From contig DASXSF010000062.1 of assembly GCA_036506155.1 (NCBI GenBank), positions 1-51,801 of the forward strand: 51,801 nt of DNA, read 5' to 3'. The notes beneath the pieces were generated by a model. It was not told the origin of the DNA. It ran no database searches and saw only the letters and a list, made by a program, of their open reading frames with translations. A program made the position numbers and the translations under genes. Positions 1-8,573 of the stretch are shown piece after piece. This DNA comes from DASXRA01 sp036506155. GTDB lineage: Bacteria > Actinomycetota > Actinomycetes > Mycobacteriales > Jatrophihabitantaceae. Every line of letters starts with the position of its first letter. Positions within the stretch are counted from its first letter, which is position 1.

Positions 1-86
1 AGTCGTCGGCGGAGTCGTCGGCGGCGTGGTCGGCGGAGTCGTCGGCGGAGTCGTCGGCGGCGTGGTCGGCGGCGTGGTGGTCGGCG
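1..86. repeat. Short tandem repeat encoding a Thr-Pro linker
   Basis: A 12-base unit, close to gtcgtcggcgga/gtggtcggcggc, repeats about seven times up to the window edge. Read on the minus strand it encodes repeated TTPP, the linker of the partial surface protein. Such arrays change length easily, so the array may continue or vary outside the window. Confidence 0.85.
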
Positions 87-531
87 TGGGGCACGGCCCG
101 TGGCTCAGGTTAAACGTGCCGCTCCAGCCGTCGTAGATGACCGCGGTAGCGCCGGTGACCGTGCTGTCGAGGTTGTCGGTCGTGACGTAGTGCGCTACTC
201 CTCCGGTGAACTTGTCGAGCGGCACGTCCTCGGAGGCACCGTTCGCCCACGTGACGTGAATGGTGGGTGGGGCGTCCGCCTCCGTGTCGATCTGCGTGAT
301 CACGAAGTGCCATTCAGTGGAGTCGCACTCGTGATCGGTCAAAGAACCAGGGTTCACGGAGATGTTCTGCGTTCCCTGCGCGGTCGCGACACGGCCGCTG
401 TGACCGAGGCCGACCTGGAGGAGCACGACCGCGAAGCCCGCAAGCGCGGCCACAAGTAACCACGCGATGCGGGGCCGCGACGCGGCGCGGTGACGCCCTA
501 TGGATGGACGATCTTGCGCAGACCTTGACAT
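1..531 (-). CDS. Exported Pro/Thr-repeat surface protein, N-terminal part (runs off the window)
   Basis: An open frame of 177 codons starts at an ATG (529-531) with GGAG eight bases upstream and has no stop before the window edge. Residues 1-20 are basic, followed by a hydrophobic segment (about 22-40, IAWLLVAALAGFAVVLLQVG), so the product is exported or membrane anchored. A folded region of about 100 residues with two cysteines (in DHECDS and HGPCPT) follows, then a run of TTPP units to the edge. Pro/Thr linkers of this kind join extracellular domains in actinobacterial surface proteins and secreted hydrolases. The C-terminal domain is outside the window, so function is unknown. It takes the place purF often has upstream of purM. 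Confidence 0.72.
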   Translation of the reverse strand, partial: MSRSAQDRPSIGRHRAASRPRIAWLLVAALAGFAVVLLQVGLGHSGRVATAQGTQNISVNPGSLTDHECDSTEWHFVITQIDTEADAPPTIHVTWANGASEDVPLDKFTGGVAHYVTTDNLDSTVTGATAVIYDGWSGTFNLSHGPCPTPTTTPPTTPPTTPPTTPPTTPPTTPPTT

Positions 532-544
532 CTGCCGACTCCAA

Positions 545-803
545 TCAGACACGACTGCTGAATTGGGCCCCCGATTCGACACATGCAAAATCGCACTATG
601 CCGTAGCCCCCACGCCCGCCAAAGTATGTGCCCAATACGCGCGCGGAGCAAACACGAACCTGATGTGAGACCATGTCGCAACAGTTCGGCTACCGAGCGT
701 ATCGCCCAATTACCCAATGTGGCCATGTTGGTGCGGAATACCCGCTACCAGTGGCAACCGGCGTACGCAACCCGCAGCGGGCCACCATCGGTACGGTACG
801 GGC
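545..803. other. Intergenic region between the surface-protein gene and purM
   Basis: This 259-base gap separates two divergently transcribed genes. I see no convincing coding frame, tRNA or long inverted repeat in it. It must hold the promoters for both neighbours. It is less GC-rich than the coding DNA around it. Confidence 0.5.
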
Positions 804-1820
804 GTGGCCAGCTACGAGGACGCGGGCGTCGACATCGAGGCCGGCGAACGCGCCGTCGAGTTGATGAGAGCGTCCGTCAAGCGGGCCGATCGCCCGGAGG
901 TGCTCGGAGGGCTCGGCGGGTTCGCGGGGCTCTTTCGGCTCAACCTGACCCGCTACCCACAGCCGGTGCTGGCCGGCTCCACCGACGGCGTCGGGACGAA
1001 GCTCGCAATTGCCCGCGCCGTCGACCGGCACGACACGGTCGGGATCGACCTGGTGGCCATGGTCGTCGACGATCTTGTCGTCGTGGGCGCCGAACCCCTT
1101 TTCCTGACCGATTACATCGCCACCGGGCGTGTTGTCCCCGAGCACATCGCCGCGATCGTCGCCGGCATCGCCGAGGGCTGTGTCCAGGCCGGGTGCGCGC
1201 TGCTCGGCGGCGAGACGGCCGAGCATCCAGGGGTGATGGATCCCGACGAGTACGACCTGTCCGGGGCCGCGGTCGGGGTGGTGAATGCCGACGCCGTACT
1301 CGGCCCGGACCGCGTTCGCCCCGGCGATGCTCTGGTCGCGATGGCGTCGTCCGGCGTGCATTCAAACGGCTATTCGCTGGTGCGCCGCGTCTTCGCCGGT
1401 ACGCCGCTCGAGACGCCGTTCGGCGACCGCACCCTCGCCGACGAGCTGCTCGTCCCGACCCGCATCTATGCGCGTGACTGCCTCGCCCTGGCGTCCGAGT
1501 GCGAGGTGCATGCCTTCGCCCACGTCACCGGCGGCGGGCTTGCCGGCAACCTCGCCCGGATACTGCCCCAGACGGTCGACGCCGTCGTCGACCGCGCGAC
1601 CTGGACGCCGCAACCCATCTTCGAGCGCATCGCCCGCACCGGGGGCGTCGAGCAGGCCGACATGGAGCGGACGTTCAACCTCGGCGTCGGCATGGTCGCC
1701 GTCGTGGCTGATGCCGATGCGGCGCTCAGCGCGCTGCGTGCCCGCGGCGTTCGCGCCTGGACGCTCGGCGAGGTGCGACCGGGTGCCGGTACGGTGACCA
1801 TGACCGGAGCGCACGGATGA
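804..1820 (+). CDS. purM: Phosphoribosylformylglycinamidine cyclo-ligase (AIR synthase)
   Basis: This enzyme converts FGAM to aminoimidazole ribonucleotide with ATP in cytoplasmic purine synthesis. The 338-residue product starts VASYEDAGVDIEAG at a GTG (804), which fits the usual PurM N-terminus; upstream in-frame sequence looks non-coding. Family signatures are visible: AGSTDGVGTKL near residue 55, the DLVAMVVDDLVVVGAEPLF block, LLGGETAEHPG, SSGVHSNGYSLVR and HVTGGGLAGNL. Length is normal for the family. The stop overlaps the next start as ATGA, so the lipoprotein gene is probably translationally coupled. purF, commonly upstream in actinobacteria, is not adjacent here. Confidence 0.96.
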   Translation: MASYEDAGVDIEAGERAVELMRASVKRADRPEVLGGLGGFAGLFRLNLTRYPQPVLAGSTDGVGTKLAIARAVDRHDTVGIDLVAMVVDDLVVVGAEPLFLTDYIATGRVVPEHIAAIVAGIAEGCVQAGCALLGGETAEHPGVMDPDEYDLSGAAVGVVNADAVLGPDRVRPGDALVAMASSGVHSNGYSLVRRVFAGTPLETPFGDRTLADELLVPTRIYARDCLALASECEVHAFAHVTGGGLAGNLARILPQTVDAVVDRATWTPQPIFERIARTGGVEQADMERTFNLGVGMVAVVADADAALSALRARGVRAWTLGEVRPGAGTVTMTGAHG

Positions 1821-2785
1821 GGCGTGTCTTGGCCGTCGGCGTCGCGTTGCTGCTCGCGGGCTGCACCAGCAGGGTGAGCGGGCAGGGCAGTGGGCCGCCC
1901 GCGTTGCCTTCTCCGACGCTAACGACGCCCGGCACGCCGACGACGACAGCCACATCGACGACGGCACCGGCGGGAATCGGCGATCCCGGTGCCGCTGACT
2001 TGTGCCAACCGGTGCAGGCAGCCTCCTTCGGGGCGAGCTTCGACGACCCGCAGTACGCCGGCTCCTGCTCGCTTACCGTCAGCCGTGGCGGCGTGCCCCG
2101 GCTGGGCCTCACCGTCACCGCCGTGCAACCGGAGCAGGCCCGGCCACGTCCCCTGGGTACCCCGCAAACCGTCGAGGGATTGCCCGTGGTTGCGTTCCAG
2201 GCCGACCAGTTCAGCTGTGAGCGCGACATCTGGCTGACGCATGTCGTCCTGGCCGTGAGCGCCGACAGTTACGGGTCGACAGTGACGAACCAGGCCATGT
2301 GCTCGGCCGCCGACCGGCTCACGCTGCAAGAAGCGCGCGCCCTCAGCGCGTCGACGTTGGCCGAGCGGCCCTTGGCACGCCCGACCCTGGTAGCGCTAGA
2401 TGTGTGCCGAGGCGTGACGGCCCGCGATCTCCAAGGTGCACCAGGCGGCGGCGTGCTGACGATCGAGCGAAGCGCGTATGGGTTCAAGTGCCACGCGACT
2501 AACCTGACCTACTCACTGGGTGTACAAGTTGTGTTTCACAGAAGTGCGCTGAAGGCTGTCGGCTCGACTACTGTCCGTGGTCACCGTCTGGTGTGGTTTG
2601 ATTCCGAGGGGATTGGCAGCGTCTGTCAGGTGGTGTCCATCCAGAGGCCGACGACCAACCCCGCGATCGTGGAGGGCATCGGTATGTACATGATCACCAA
2701 GACGGGACGCCCATCCGGCCAGGGACTGTGCAATCTGCTCACCGGCGAGGCGGCGAAGGTACTCGATCGCCTAGGCCTGTCTTGA
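1817..2785 (+). CDS. Lipoprotein of unknown function coupled to purM
   Basis: A 322-residue protein with a short signal peptide and a lipobox, LLAGC, with the lipidated cysteine at residue 16. A Pro/Thr/Ser-rich stretch (about 30-55) follows as a spacer from the membrane. The rest contains about eight cysteines, which may form disulfides outside the cell; two similar halves (DLCQPVQAASF... and DVCRGVTARDL...) look like a repeated domain, resembling the DUF3558 type of actinobacterial lipoproteins. The start codon overlaps the purM stop as ATGA. Nothing ties it to purine metabolism except this linkage. Confidence 0.85.
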   Translation: MRRVLAVGVALLLAGCTSRVSGQGSGPPALPSPTLTTPGTPTTTATSTTAPAGIGDPGAADLCQPVQAASFGASFDDPQYAGSCSLTVSRGGVPRLGLTVTAVQPEQARPRPLGTPQTVEGLPVVAFQADQFSCERDIWLTHVVLAVSADSYGSTVTNQAMCSAADRLTLQEARALSASTLAERPLARPTLVALDVCRGVTARDLQGAPGGGVLTIERSAYGFKCHATNLTYSLGVQVVFHRSALKAVGSTTVRGHRLVWFDSEGIGSVCQVVSIQRPTTNPAIVEGIGMYMITKTGRPSGQGLCNLLTGEAAKVLDRLGLS

Positions 2786-2816
2786 TCAGGCCCGGCGCCG
2801 ATACGCAGCGGGCGGA

Positions 2817-2996
2817 CTAGCGGCTGGCGCGCGCCCAGCCGTCGTCCTGGTCCTCATCCTCATCTTCGCGCTCGAACGAGCGCTCCTGGCCCGTCGACAG
2901 CTCCCGCTGCAGTGCGTCGAAGTCGGTGTTGTGCGTGCTGTACTTGAGCTCTCGGGCCACTTTTTGCTGCTTAGCCTTAGCACGGCCGCGCCCCAT
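2817..2996 (-). CDS. DUF3073 family small protein
   Basis: A 59-residue protein starting MGRGRAKAKQQKVARELKYS, then NTDFDALQREL and a very acidic tail (EREDEDEDQDD) before WARASR. This is the conserved actinobacterial DUF3073 pattern, a basic N-terminus and acidic C-terminus, of unknown function. A purine-rich GAGGGGG lies about eight bases before the ATG. It lies tail to tail with the lipoprotein gene, 31 bases apart, and near bldC, the same neighbourhood found in streptomycetes and mycobacteria. The frame is short and easily missed. Confidence 0.9.
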   Translation of the reverse strand: MGRGRAKAKQQKVARELKYSTHNTDFDALQRELSTGQERSFEREDEDEDQDDGWARASR

Positions 2997-3302
2997 GGCT
3001 CGACCCCCTCGCTCACACGGTCGTCCGGGCTGCGGCTGCGGCAGTCGCCGGGAAAGTTGTCATCTCGTGCCGCCAGCGTACCTCGCTCACGAAGCCGTGC
3101 GCACACCAGTGCCGCCAGCCCGGCGAGCCACGTGGATGCGGCGTAAGACCCGTGGTCACTCGAACGGGCCCTCGCTGAACCGTTGGCACACAGTGGACAT
3201 CTAAGAAAGTTTCCGTAGGAACTTTCTGCTCCGATGTGCATACTGGACTCGTGACGCCGAACAGGACCGGCGTTACATAGTGCCCAGAAGGGGGGCCATG
3301 CG
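2997..3302. other. Divergent regulatory region between DUF3073 and bldC
   Basis: About 306 bases with no convincing gene. It must carry promoters for both divergent genes. It holds one perfect inverted repeat (3204-3227), and a possible -10 hexamer CATACT at 3239-3244 reading towards bldC. Nothing else stands out. Confidence 0.55.
3204..3227. promoter_or_regulatory. Perfect inverted repeat upstream of bldC
   Basis: AGAAAGTT and AACTTTCT form a perfect 8-base inverted repeat with an 8-base spacer. It is A/T-rich in a GC-rich background and lies about 80-100 bases before the bldC start, just upstream of the possible -10 CATACT. A dimeric regulator could bind here; the protein is not known. Confidence 0.5.
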
Positions 3303-3515
3303 ATGACGACACCACGTCACCGTCCGGAGTCAGAGCCACTGCTCACCCCGTCCGAGGTCGCGACGCTTTTCCGCGTCGACCCGAAGACGGTCACAAGGTG
3401 GGCGAAGGCCGGCAAGCTGACCTCGATCCGCACGCTCGGCGGCCACCGCCGTTACCGCGAGTCCGAAGTCCGCTCGCTGCTCGAGGGCAACACGAACACC
3501 ACCGTGGACGCCTGA
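3303..3515 (+). CDS. bldC: BldC, MerR-like DNA-binding developmental regulator
   Basis: This 70-residue protein is a single winged helix-turn-helix domain. It carries the near-invariant core LLTPSEVATLFRVDPKTVTR followed by WAKAGKLTSIRTLGGHRRYRE, diagnostic of BldC. In streptomycetes BldC binds direct repeats cooperatively and holds back entry into sporulation; orthologues are widespread in actinobacteria that do not sporulate. The G-rich sequence aaggggggccatgcg precedes the ATG. A strong hairpin follows the gene, so it is probably monocistronic. Confidence 0.96.
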   Translation: MTTPRHRPESEPLLTPSEVATLFRVDPKTVTRWAKAGKLTSIRTLGGHRRYRESEVRSLLEGNTNTTVDA

Positions 3516-3533
3516 GAACACACAACTAAAACG

Positions 3534-3575
3534 CGTCAGCGCCGTATCGGATCCGTTTCCGGTACGGCGCTGACG
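3534..3575 (+). terminator. Hairpin terminator after bldC
   Basis: The 13-base arms CGTCAGCGCCGTA (3534-3546) and TACGGCGCTGACG (3563-3575) pair perfectly around a 16-base loop, 18 bases after the bldC stop. There is no long T run, as is usual for high-GC actinobacteria. Confidence 0.85.
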
Positions 3576-3600
3576 TCTGTCCGGGGCTCGAGGCATGCCC

Positions 3601-3634
3601 TAGAATGCATGTAGCAAGCAACTAATTGTGTGCT
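3601..3634 (+). promoter_or_regulatory. Promoter -10 and palindromic operator of the marR-MFS operon
   Basis: TAGAAT at 3601-3606 is a good -10 hexamer. Just downstream, 3613-3634 (AGCAAGCAACTAATTGTGTGCT) is a 22-base imperfect palindrome in which 16 of 22 positions match the reverse complement. It covers the expected transcription start and the early transcribed region, where a MarR dimer would block transcription. The assignment to the adjacent MarR protein is inference. Confidence 0.65.
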
Positions 3635-3658
3635 GCAAGCAAGCAGGAGGACGGGGCG

Positions 3659-4183
3659 ATGACGCTTGAGCGCGAGCGCCGGACGGCGCCGCCTTTCCAC
3701 GCACCGTCCGCGGACGACATCGACGAGCTCGCCACGACGTTCAGCGGCCTCATGCGCGCGTACAAGCGGGCCTACCAGCAGTTCCTGCTCAAGGCTGAGC
3801 GCGAGGTCGAGTGGACCTCACAGGTCCTGCTGGCGTGCGTGGTCAACGAAGGGCCGCTGCGGGCCAGCGCGCTCGCCGGCCTGGTCGATTCCGATCCGTC
3901 GACGGTGAGCAGGCAGGTCGCGCAACTCGTCCGAGAAGGCTACGTGGAGCGGCGTGCTGATCAGGCGGACGGCCGCGCCAGCCTGCTCGTTGCCACGGAG
4001 AAAGGCACCGCGGTCCACCGCGAACATTGTCGGATGCGTAACGAGCGCTACCGGCGCATGCTCACCGAGTGGAGTGAGCGCGACGTGCGGAAATTCACCA
4101 CGCTCTTGCAGCGGTTCACCGCGGCTTTCGAGGCCCACCGCAAAAACTGGTTCGACGATCTAGCGACGACGAGGGAGAGCTGA
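3659..4183 (+). CDS. MarR family transcriptional regulator
   Basis: A 174-residue winged-helix repressor. The recognition region LAGLVDSDPSTVSRQVAQLV and wing YVERRADQADGRASLLVATEKG are typical MarR features. The ATG at 3659 is chosen because AGGAGG lies eight bases upstream; an earlier in-frame start lacks this. The stop overlaps the transporter start as TGATG, so both are one operon. It probably represses its own operon through the palindrome just upstream and is relieved by a compound that the pump exports; ligand unknown. Confidence 0.92.
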   Translation: MTLERERRTAPPFHAPSADDIDELATTFSGLMRAYKRAYQQFLLKAEREVEWTSQVLLACVVNEGPLRASALAGLVDSDPSTVSRQVAQLVREGYVERRADQADGRASLLVATEKGTAVHREHCRMRNERYRRMLTEWSERDVRKFTTLLQRFTAAFEAHRKNWFDDLATTRES

Positions 4184-5844
4184 TGGCCTCGGCCACCGCA
4201 GCAGCAGCGGCGGAGCGCACGGGGGCGCTGAGTCACCGGCAGGTGCTGACCATCCTGACCGGACTGCTGCTCGGGATGTTCCTCGGCGCACTCGACCAGA
4301 CCATCGTCGCGACGGCGATCCGTCGCATCGGCGACGACCTGAATGGCCTGTCGGTCCAGGCGTGGGTGACGACCGGATTCCTGATCACCTCGACCATTGC
4401 TACCCCGCTGTACGGCAAGCTGTCAGACATCTACGGGCGCAAGCCGCTGTTCCTCATCGCGATCAGCATCTTCATCCTCGGCTCGGCGTTGTGTGGGCTG
4501 GCGTCGTCGATGTACATGCTGGCTGCGTTTCGTGCGTTCCAGGGCCTCGGCGCCGGTGGCCTGTTCTCACTGGCGCTCGCGATCATGGCTGACATCGTCT
4601 CGCCGCAGGAACGCCCGCGGTACATGGGCTACTTCATGGCGACGTTTGCCACGTCCAGTGTGCTGGGCCCGCTGATCGGAGGCTTTCTCTCCGGTCAGAA
4701 CTCGATCTTGGGCGTCACCGGCTGGCGGTGGATCTTTTATGTGAACGTCCCGATCGGCCTGTTGGCGCTCGTCGTGGTCATGCGCGTGTTGCACCTCCCG
4801 CACCACCGCCGCGAACACCGCATCGACTGGCAGGGCGCGGCCGCCCTGGTCGCCGGCCTGGTGCCACTGCTGATCGTCGCCGAGCAGGGACGCGAGTGGG
4901 GCTGGGCGTCCTCGGGTGCGTTCGCGTGCTATCTGATCGGCGCTTTCGGCATCGCCGCATTCGTCTGGGTCGAGGGCCGGATGGGTGACGAGGCGCTCAT
5001 ACCCTTGCGGCTGTTCCGCGTCGGGCCGTTCTCGGTGGGTGCGGCGCAGTCGTTCGTAATTGGTATCGGGATGTTCGGCGGCATCGCCTGTATCCCGCTG
5101 TATCTCCAGATCGTCAAGGGCGCGTCGCCGACAAAGGCCGGGCTGTTGACCCTGCCGTTGGTCGCGGGCCTCATGGTTGCCTCTATGGGCGCGGGCCAGT
5201 TCACGTCCCGCACCGGCCGGTACAAGCTATTCCCGATCACCGGCAGCGTGCTGCTCGTCGCGTCGCTGGTCCTGCTGAACACCGTCGGGGCTGACACGCC
5301 GTTGTGGCGCACCGACATCTATATGGCGCTGTTCGGTCTCGGCATCGGCTTGAACATGCAGACCATCCAGTTGGCGATGCAGAACGCGGTTCGGCCGCGA
5401 GACATGGGCGTCGCGACGTCGTCCGGCATCTTCTTCCGGCAGGTCGGCGGCACTCTGGGAACGGCGGTGTTCCTGTCGATCCTGTTCTCCGCGGCGCCAC
5501 ACCGGATCGCGACGCAGTACGCCTCGGCAGAGCACACGCCGGAATTCCAGGCGGCGGCACAGGCACATCCGGACCAGGTCAAGCTGCTGTCCGGCGGACA
5601 CGCCAGCTTGAACGACACGTCGTTCCTGTCCCGGATGGACGCTGTACTCGCGCATCCGTTCCGGGCCGGCTTCTCACAGGCGATGGACCTCGTGTTCATC
5701 ACCGGAGCGCTCGCGCTGCTCGTCGCCGTGGTGCTGTCGCTGTGCATCAAGGAGGTGCCGTTGCGCCGGGTGTCCGGCATGGAGGCGGCGCGCATGGAGG
5801 CCGAGGCCGCACACGCCGGCGATCCCGGCGGCGCGACTCACTAG
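4183..5844 (+). CDS. MFS drug efflux transporter, DHA2 (EmrB/QacA) type
   Basis: A 553-residue integral membrane protein with about 14 hydrophobic segments. Motif A-like LYGKLSDIYGRKPLF follows TM2, and motif D1-like GALDQTIVATAIRRIG is in TM1, both typical of the 14-TM DHA2 proton antiporters. A large extracellular loop (about 430-475) precedes the last helix and the C-terminus is a charged cytoplasmic tail. It is translationally coupled to the marR gene, which suggests inducible export of a toxic or self-made compound. Confidence 0.93.
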   Translation: MASATAAAAAERTGALSHRQVLTILTGLLLGMFLGALDQTIVATAIRRIGDDLNGLSVQAWVTTGFLITSTIATPLYGKLSDIYGRKPLFLIAISIFILGSALCGLASSMYMLAAFRAFQGLGAGGLFSLALAIMADIVSPQERPRYMGYFMATFATSSVLGPLIGGFLSGQNSILGVTGWRWIFYVNVPIGLLALVVVMRVLHLPHHRREHRIDWQGAAALVAGLVPLLIVAEQGREWGWASSGAFACYLIGAFGIAAFVWVEGRMGDEALIPLRLFRVGPFSVGAAQSFVIGIGMFGGIACIPLYLQIVKGASPTKAGLLTLPLVAGLMVASMGAGQFTSRTGRYKLFPITGSVLLVASLVLLNTVGADTPLWRTDIYMALFGLGIGLNMQTIQLAMQNAVRPRDMGVATSSGIFFRQVGGTLGTAVFLSILFSAAPHRIATQYASAEHTPEFQAAAQAHPDQVKLLSGGHASLNDTSFLSRMDAVLAHPFRAGFSQAMDLVFITGALALLVAVVLSLCIKEVPLRRVSGMEAARMEAEAAHAGDPGGATH

Positions 5845-5857
5845 GTCGGGCGCTCGG

Positions 5858-8428
5858 TCAATGGGGCAACGCCGTCGACGGCCGGGGCGGCGGAATGTCG
5901 AAAGTCGCCGCTGCGGCGATGTCACGCGACGACGTGCCGACCATGATGCGGTAACTGCCTGAGGCAGTTGCCCAGTTGTCCGCTGCGGTACTCCAGTAGG
6001 CGAGATCGGCACGTGTCAGCGTGAAGTCGACGCCCTGCGTCTGTTCCGGCGCGAGCATCACTTTCTGGAAGCCTTTCAGCTGTTGGCGCGGCTCGTCGGC
6101 GATCGCGGGCATGCCGGCGTAGAGCTGGACGACCTCCGCTCCGGCGCGGTCCCCGGTATTCGTGACGTCGACGCTGAGCTTCTCCACTCCATTGCCCGAT
6201 ATGTGCTTGGCAGCGACCAGGTCATGGACGGCGAACGTCGTATACGACAGACCGTAGCCGAACGGGAACAACGGCTCGATGTGACGCGCGTCGTACCACC
6301 GATACCCTACGTCTATTCCTTCGCTGTAATCCGCGACGCCGGTAATTCCAGGCCATTCCTCACGAGTGTGTGCCGGAGTGTCGGCCGCTGAATTCGGGAA
6401 CGTTATCGGCAGCTTTCCTGCTGGATTCACATCGCCGAAGAGCACCGCAGCTATAGCACTTCCGTCCTGCTGTCCGGGATACCATGCCTCGATAACCCCT
6501 TTGACCTTGTCGAGCCACGGCATGGTCACGGCACTGCCGGTATTGAGCACAACGATGACGTTCGGATTCGCCCTGGCGACGGAACTGATCAAGGCGTCCT
6601 GGTTGTCCGGCAGCGACAGACCTGGACGGTCGAACCCCTCACCTTCCTCGTCGCCCGCGAAGACGATCGCGACGTCGGCCTCGCGGGCGGCCGCCTCCGC
6701 TGCGCGATATGGGTCCAGCGGCGGCAGCCAGTCGAGGCTGATCCCGGCCGGCCCGCCGGGATCGTGGTACTGGACCTCGACCAGGTAATGCCGCCGCGCT
6801 ATGAAATGCACCGTGCCAGAACATGTCGAGGGAACCCCGGTCGTGGACATGACAGAGCGGTCGTCGACGAGCAGTCGTGCATCATGGTTGCTGTTGAGCA
6901 GGAATGTGTAAGAGCCGGTCGCCGGCGCGATCAGCGTGCCGGTCCACGTCACCGACCAGTCCCTCGCGAATCTGGCAGGATGCGCATTGCGGCCAAGCTG
7001 AATGTGCGTCGTGACCCCGGCCAGGACCGGCCGGCCGGAGTAGGTCCCATCAGCGTAGAAGCGGGCCAGCAAACCGTGGCCGAACCTCAGCGACGGCGTG
7101 AGGAATTCTCCGGGAATCGGAGGGCTAGGGCTGGCCGTGTACGTGACTGTCACGCCGGGGCCAGCACGGTTCGCGATCGCCTTATACGGCATGACGGCAT
7201 CGCGGCCGAGAACGAGCGAACCGCCTTCGCCTTGCGTGTGCGCGCCGGTACCGGCATCGCTGCCTATCACAGCGATCGAGTGCAGGCCTCGGTTGTCCAA
7301 AGGCAGTATGCCGTCCGCGTTCTTCAAAAGGACGCTGCCCTGCTCGGCAACGGCTCGTGCGAATGCCGTGTGGTCGGGTGAGGTAGCGGTCGTCGTCGCT
7401 GCTCCGGATTCGGGCCGATCGAAGAGGTTGAAACGGAACATCTCGCGGAGCAAGCGGCTCACTGCGTCATCGATGCGGGATATAGGGACCCGACCGGAGA
7501 GTACGGCCGCCTCCAATACATGAGGTTGGCCCGGCTTCAACGCATCCAAGCCAGCATCGTAAGCGGCCACGACGTTGTGTACAGAGCCCGCGTCGGACCG
7601 AACGAATCCATCGAACTTGAACTCGTTGTTCAACACATGATTCATCAGATAGGGGTTCTGGCATGCGTAGTGTCCATCGACCTGGTTGTACGCACACATG
7701 ATGCTGGCGACGTCGGCGCGCTTGACCGCGGCGCGGAAAGCCGGCAGATATATCTCCTGCAAGGCACGCTGGCTGATCCGCTCGTCGATCGACGCTCGCT
7801 TCGTCTCCTGGTTATTGGCGGCATAGTGCTTGACGTCCGACATCGCGCCTGTGCTCTGGATGCCATCGATATTTGCGACCGCGGTGGTGGCGGTGAGATA
7901 CGGGTCCTCGCCGTACGCCTCGAACGTGCGACCGTTCTCCGGCACGCGGGCGATGTTGATATCCGGCCCCTGCACCACGTCGATGCCCTTGCGCCGCGCC
8001 TCCACGCCCTGCACGGCACCGTACCCACGCGCGAGAGCGAGGCTCCACGATGCGGCAAGAGCGATCGGCGCCGGTAGCTCTGTTGCACTCGGCACTGCGG
8101 CCACCCCGGCCGGCCCGTCCTGAAGCACCAGTCGGGGGATGCACAGCGAGGGAACCGCCGTGTTGACGTTCTCGTAACCAGCGCCCATCTGCAAACTGAG
8201 GAGGCCGACCTTCTCGCTCAATGTCATCCGAGCCAGCACTTGCCGCACCTTGGTGTCAATCGGCAGGCGCGACTCGACCCAAGGGCAGTCGGCACGGGGG
8301 CGCGACCTGGCGATGGCGCGTGGGGCGATCGCGAACCGCGTGGGCAGCAGGTAGGCCACGCCCACCACTCCGACGGCCACCGCCACCGCCGCCGCGAGCC
8401 AGCGCGCCCGGACCACCGCCACCGTCAT
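5858..8428 (-). CDS. Glycoside hydrolase family 3 beta-glycosidase with PA14 insert
   Basis: An 856-residue enzyme with one N-terminal hydrophobic segment, so exported or membrane anchored. The GH3 TIM barrel shows MTLSEKVGLL, QDGPAGVA, KHYAANNQET and GFVRSDAGSVHN, where the aspartate (about residue 279) is the expected nucleophile. The alpha/beta sandwich starts at GSVLLKNADGILPL and is interrupted by a PA14 carbohydrate-binding insert (about 450-570). A C-terminal Fn3-like domain ends the protein. This architecture occurs in beta-glucosidases that also act on plant or microbial glycans; the substrate cannot be predicted. Start taken at ATG 8428; an upstream GTG (8452) is possible. Confidence 0.92.
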   Translation of the reverse strand: MTVAVVRARWLAAAVAVAVGVVGVAYLLPTRFAIAPRAIARSRPRADCPWVESRLPIDTKVRQVLARMTLSEKVGLLSLQMGAGYENVNTAVPSLCIPRLVLQDGPAGVAAVPSATELPAPIALAASWSLALARGYGAVQGVEARRKGIDVVQGPDINIARVPENGRTFEAYGEDPYLTATTAVANIDGIQSTGAMSDVKHYAANNQETKRASIDERISQRALQEIYLPAFRAAVKRADVASIMCAYNQVDGHYACQNPYLMNHVLNNEFKFDGFVRSDAGSVHNVVAAYDAGLDALKPGQPHVLEAAVLSGRVPISRIDDAVSRLLREMFRFNLFDRPESGAATTTATSPDHTAFARAVAEQGSVLLKNADGILPLDNRGLHSIAVIGSDAGTGAHTQGEGGSLVLGRDAVMPYKAIANRAGPGVTVTYTASPSPPIPGEFLTPSLRFGHGLLARFYADGTYSGRPVLAGVTTHIQLGRNAHPARFARDWSVTWTGTLIAPATGSYTFLLNSNHDARLLVDDRSVMSTTGVPSTCSGTVHFIARRHYLVEVQYHDPGGPAGISLDWLPPLDPYRAAEAAAREADVAIVFAGDEEGEGFDRPGLSLPDNQDALISSVARANPNVIVVLNTGSAVTMPWLDKVKGVIEAWYPGQQDGSAIAAVLFGDVNPAGKLPITFPNSAADTPAHTREEWPGITGVADYSEGIDVGYRWYDARHIEPLFPFGYGLSYTTFAVHDLVAAKHISGNGVEKLSVDVTNTGDRAGAEVVQLYAGMPAIADEPRQQLKGFQKVMLAPEQTQGVDFTLTRADLAYWSTAADNWATASGSYRIMVGTSSRDIAAAATFDIPPPRPSTALPH

Positions 8429-8573
8429 TCGGCCACCAATGCTCGAGCGCACTGCACGGACACGTGATTGATATCCGCGTGCCGTAGGCGCCGAGTGTGA
8501 GCTCGCTGTGCGAATGCTGGGACGGTGTCAGCGGGATATCAGGATGTCGATAGCAGGGGCAACCGCAGCTCGA

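Noticed and set aside
1..86. CRISPR array
   Set aside because: The 12-base units follow each other without unique spacers and encode a Thr-Pro linker.
500..1477. Long Arg-rich frame overlapping purM
   Set aside because: It is a shadow of purM in another frame; composition is Arg/Pro-rich as expected for out-of-frame GC-rich DNA.
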